64,000 bases of DNA from Alcanivoracaceae bacterium (GTDB taxonomy: Bacteria > Pseudomonadota > Gammaproteobacteria > Pseudomonadales > Alcanivoracaceae): positions 310,001-374,000 of the forward strand of contig JARGPN010000010.1 of assembly GCA_029213045.1 (NCBI GenBank), written 5' to 3'. Positions 63,822-64,000 of the stretch are shown here, one piece after another. Within the stretch, counting starts at the first letter, position 1. Every line of letters begins with the position of its first letter. The translations under genes and the position numbers were made by a program. The notes beneath the pieces are model-generated. The model made no database searches, was not told where the DNA came from, and saw nothing but the letters and a program-made list of their open reading frames with translations.

Positions 63822-64000
63822 ATGAGTTCGCGACGCTTTCATCTGCATTGGTTCGCACTGATTGTAGCGGTGCTGGTGGCGGCTTTTTGCGCGCGTCTCG
63901 GCGTTTGGCAGCTGCAGCGCGCCACCGAAAAAGAAGCCCTTATAAGCACCATTGAGGCACGCGGCCAACACGCCCCCATTCCCCTTAGCACCCTACTGGC
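63822..64000 (+). CDS. SURF1 family protein (partial, N-terminus)
   Basis: The gene runs off the right edge. The first 59 residues include MSSRRFHLHWFALIVAVLVAAFCARLGVWQLQRATEKEALI, a single membrane helix followed by the RLGVWQLQRA motif of SURF1, an assembly factor for cytochrome c oxidase subunit I. AAGGA lies seven bases before the ATG. It is divergent from DUF2909. Confidence 0.85.
   Translation, partial: MSSRRFHLHWFALIVAVLVAAFCARLGVWQLQRATEKEALISTIEARGQHAPIPLSTLL

Overview
The window is a stretch of chromosome from a gammaproteobacterium, most likely of the Pseudomonas/Cellvibrio side of the class. The support is gene order and gene content: trmJ-cysE-iscR-iscS next to suhB; queA-tgt-yajC-secD-secF; hemA-prfA-prmC-moeB back to back with a TPR lipoprotein-lolB-ispE-tRNA-prs; rplY-pth-ychF; an aa3-type cytochrome oxidase operon whose subunit II carries a fused cytochrome c; DUF1820 and DUF2909 proteins; and Pseudomonas-like REP palindromes. 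No plasmid or phage structural genes are seen, and most of the window is ordinary core genome.

Layout. 1-5.5 kb is the edge of an exopolysaccharide locus: outer-membrane protein (cut by the window start), CpsD-like P-loop protein, chain-length co-polymerase, export protein and a priming sugar transferase, with a membrane J-domain protein inserted in the opposite direction. 6.1-9.5 kb holds iscS, iscR, cysE and trmJ with a clear IscR operator. 9.6-17 kb holds suhB, the Sec accessory genes, the queuosine genes and tRNA-Leu. 17-20 kb has an RDD protein, a YHYH lipoprotein and moeB. 20-31 kb is a dense core segment (prmC, prfA, hemA, lolB, ispE, tRNA-Gln, prs, pth, rplY, ychF) dotted with REP pairs.

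31.4-37.4 kb is the accessory part: a 5.9 kb integrative island in the 3' end of tRNA-Met, bounded by an 18-bp direct repeat. It carries a P4-type integrase, an AlpA-like regulator, several small unknown proteins, a winged-helix protein followed by an iteron-like repeat array with an AT-rich flank, a ribbon-helix-helix protein and, on the minus strand, a two-gene unit that looks like a Panacea-type antitoxin with an unassigned partner, a candidate toxin.

37.5-50.8 kb returns to chromosomal genes: metal-dependent hydrolase family protein, glutathione peroxidase, MASE1 hybrid histidine kinase, dienelactone hydrolase-like protein, GST, a DUF1993 gene split by an in-frame amber codon, rapA, pyruvate kinase and a carboxylesterase. 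50.9-55.8 kb has htpG with a sigma-32-type promoter, then a glycosyltransferase and a polysaccharide flippase. 57.3-61.6 kb is the coxB-coxA-ctaG-coxC operon, and 62.2-64 kb has DUF1820, a solute-binding protein, DUF2909 and the start of a SURF1 gene.

The observations I would follow first are the island with its candidate toxin-antitoxin pair and iteron array, the REP family whose stems are kept by compensatory changes, the CpsD-like protein without a Walker A lysine, the isolated iscRS pair whose IscS lacks the IscU-contacting tail, and the amber-interrupted DUF1993 gene.
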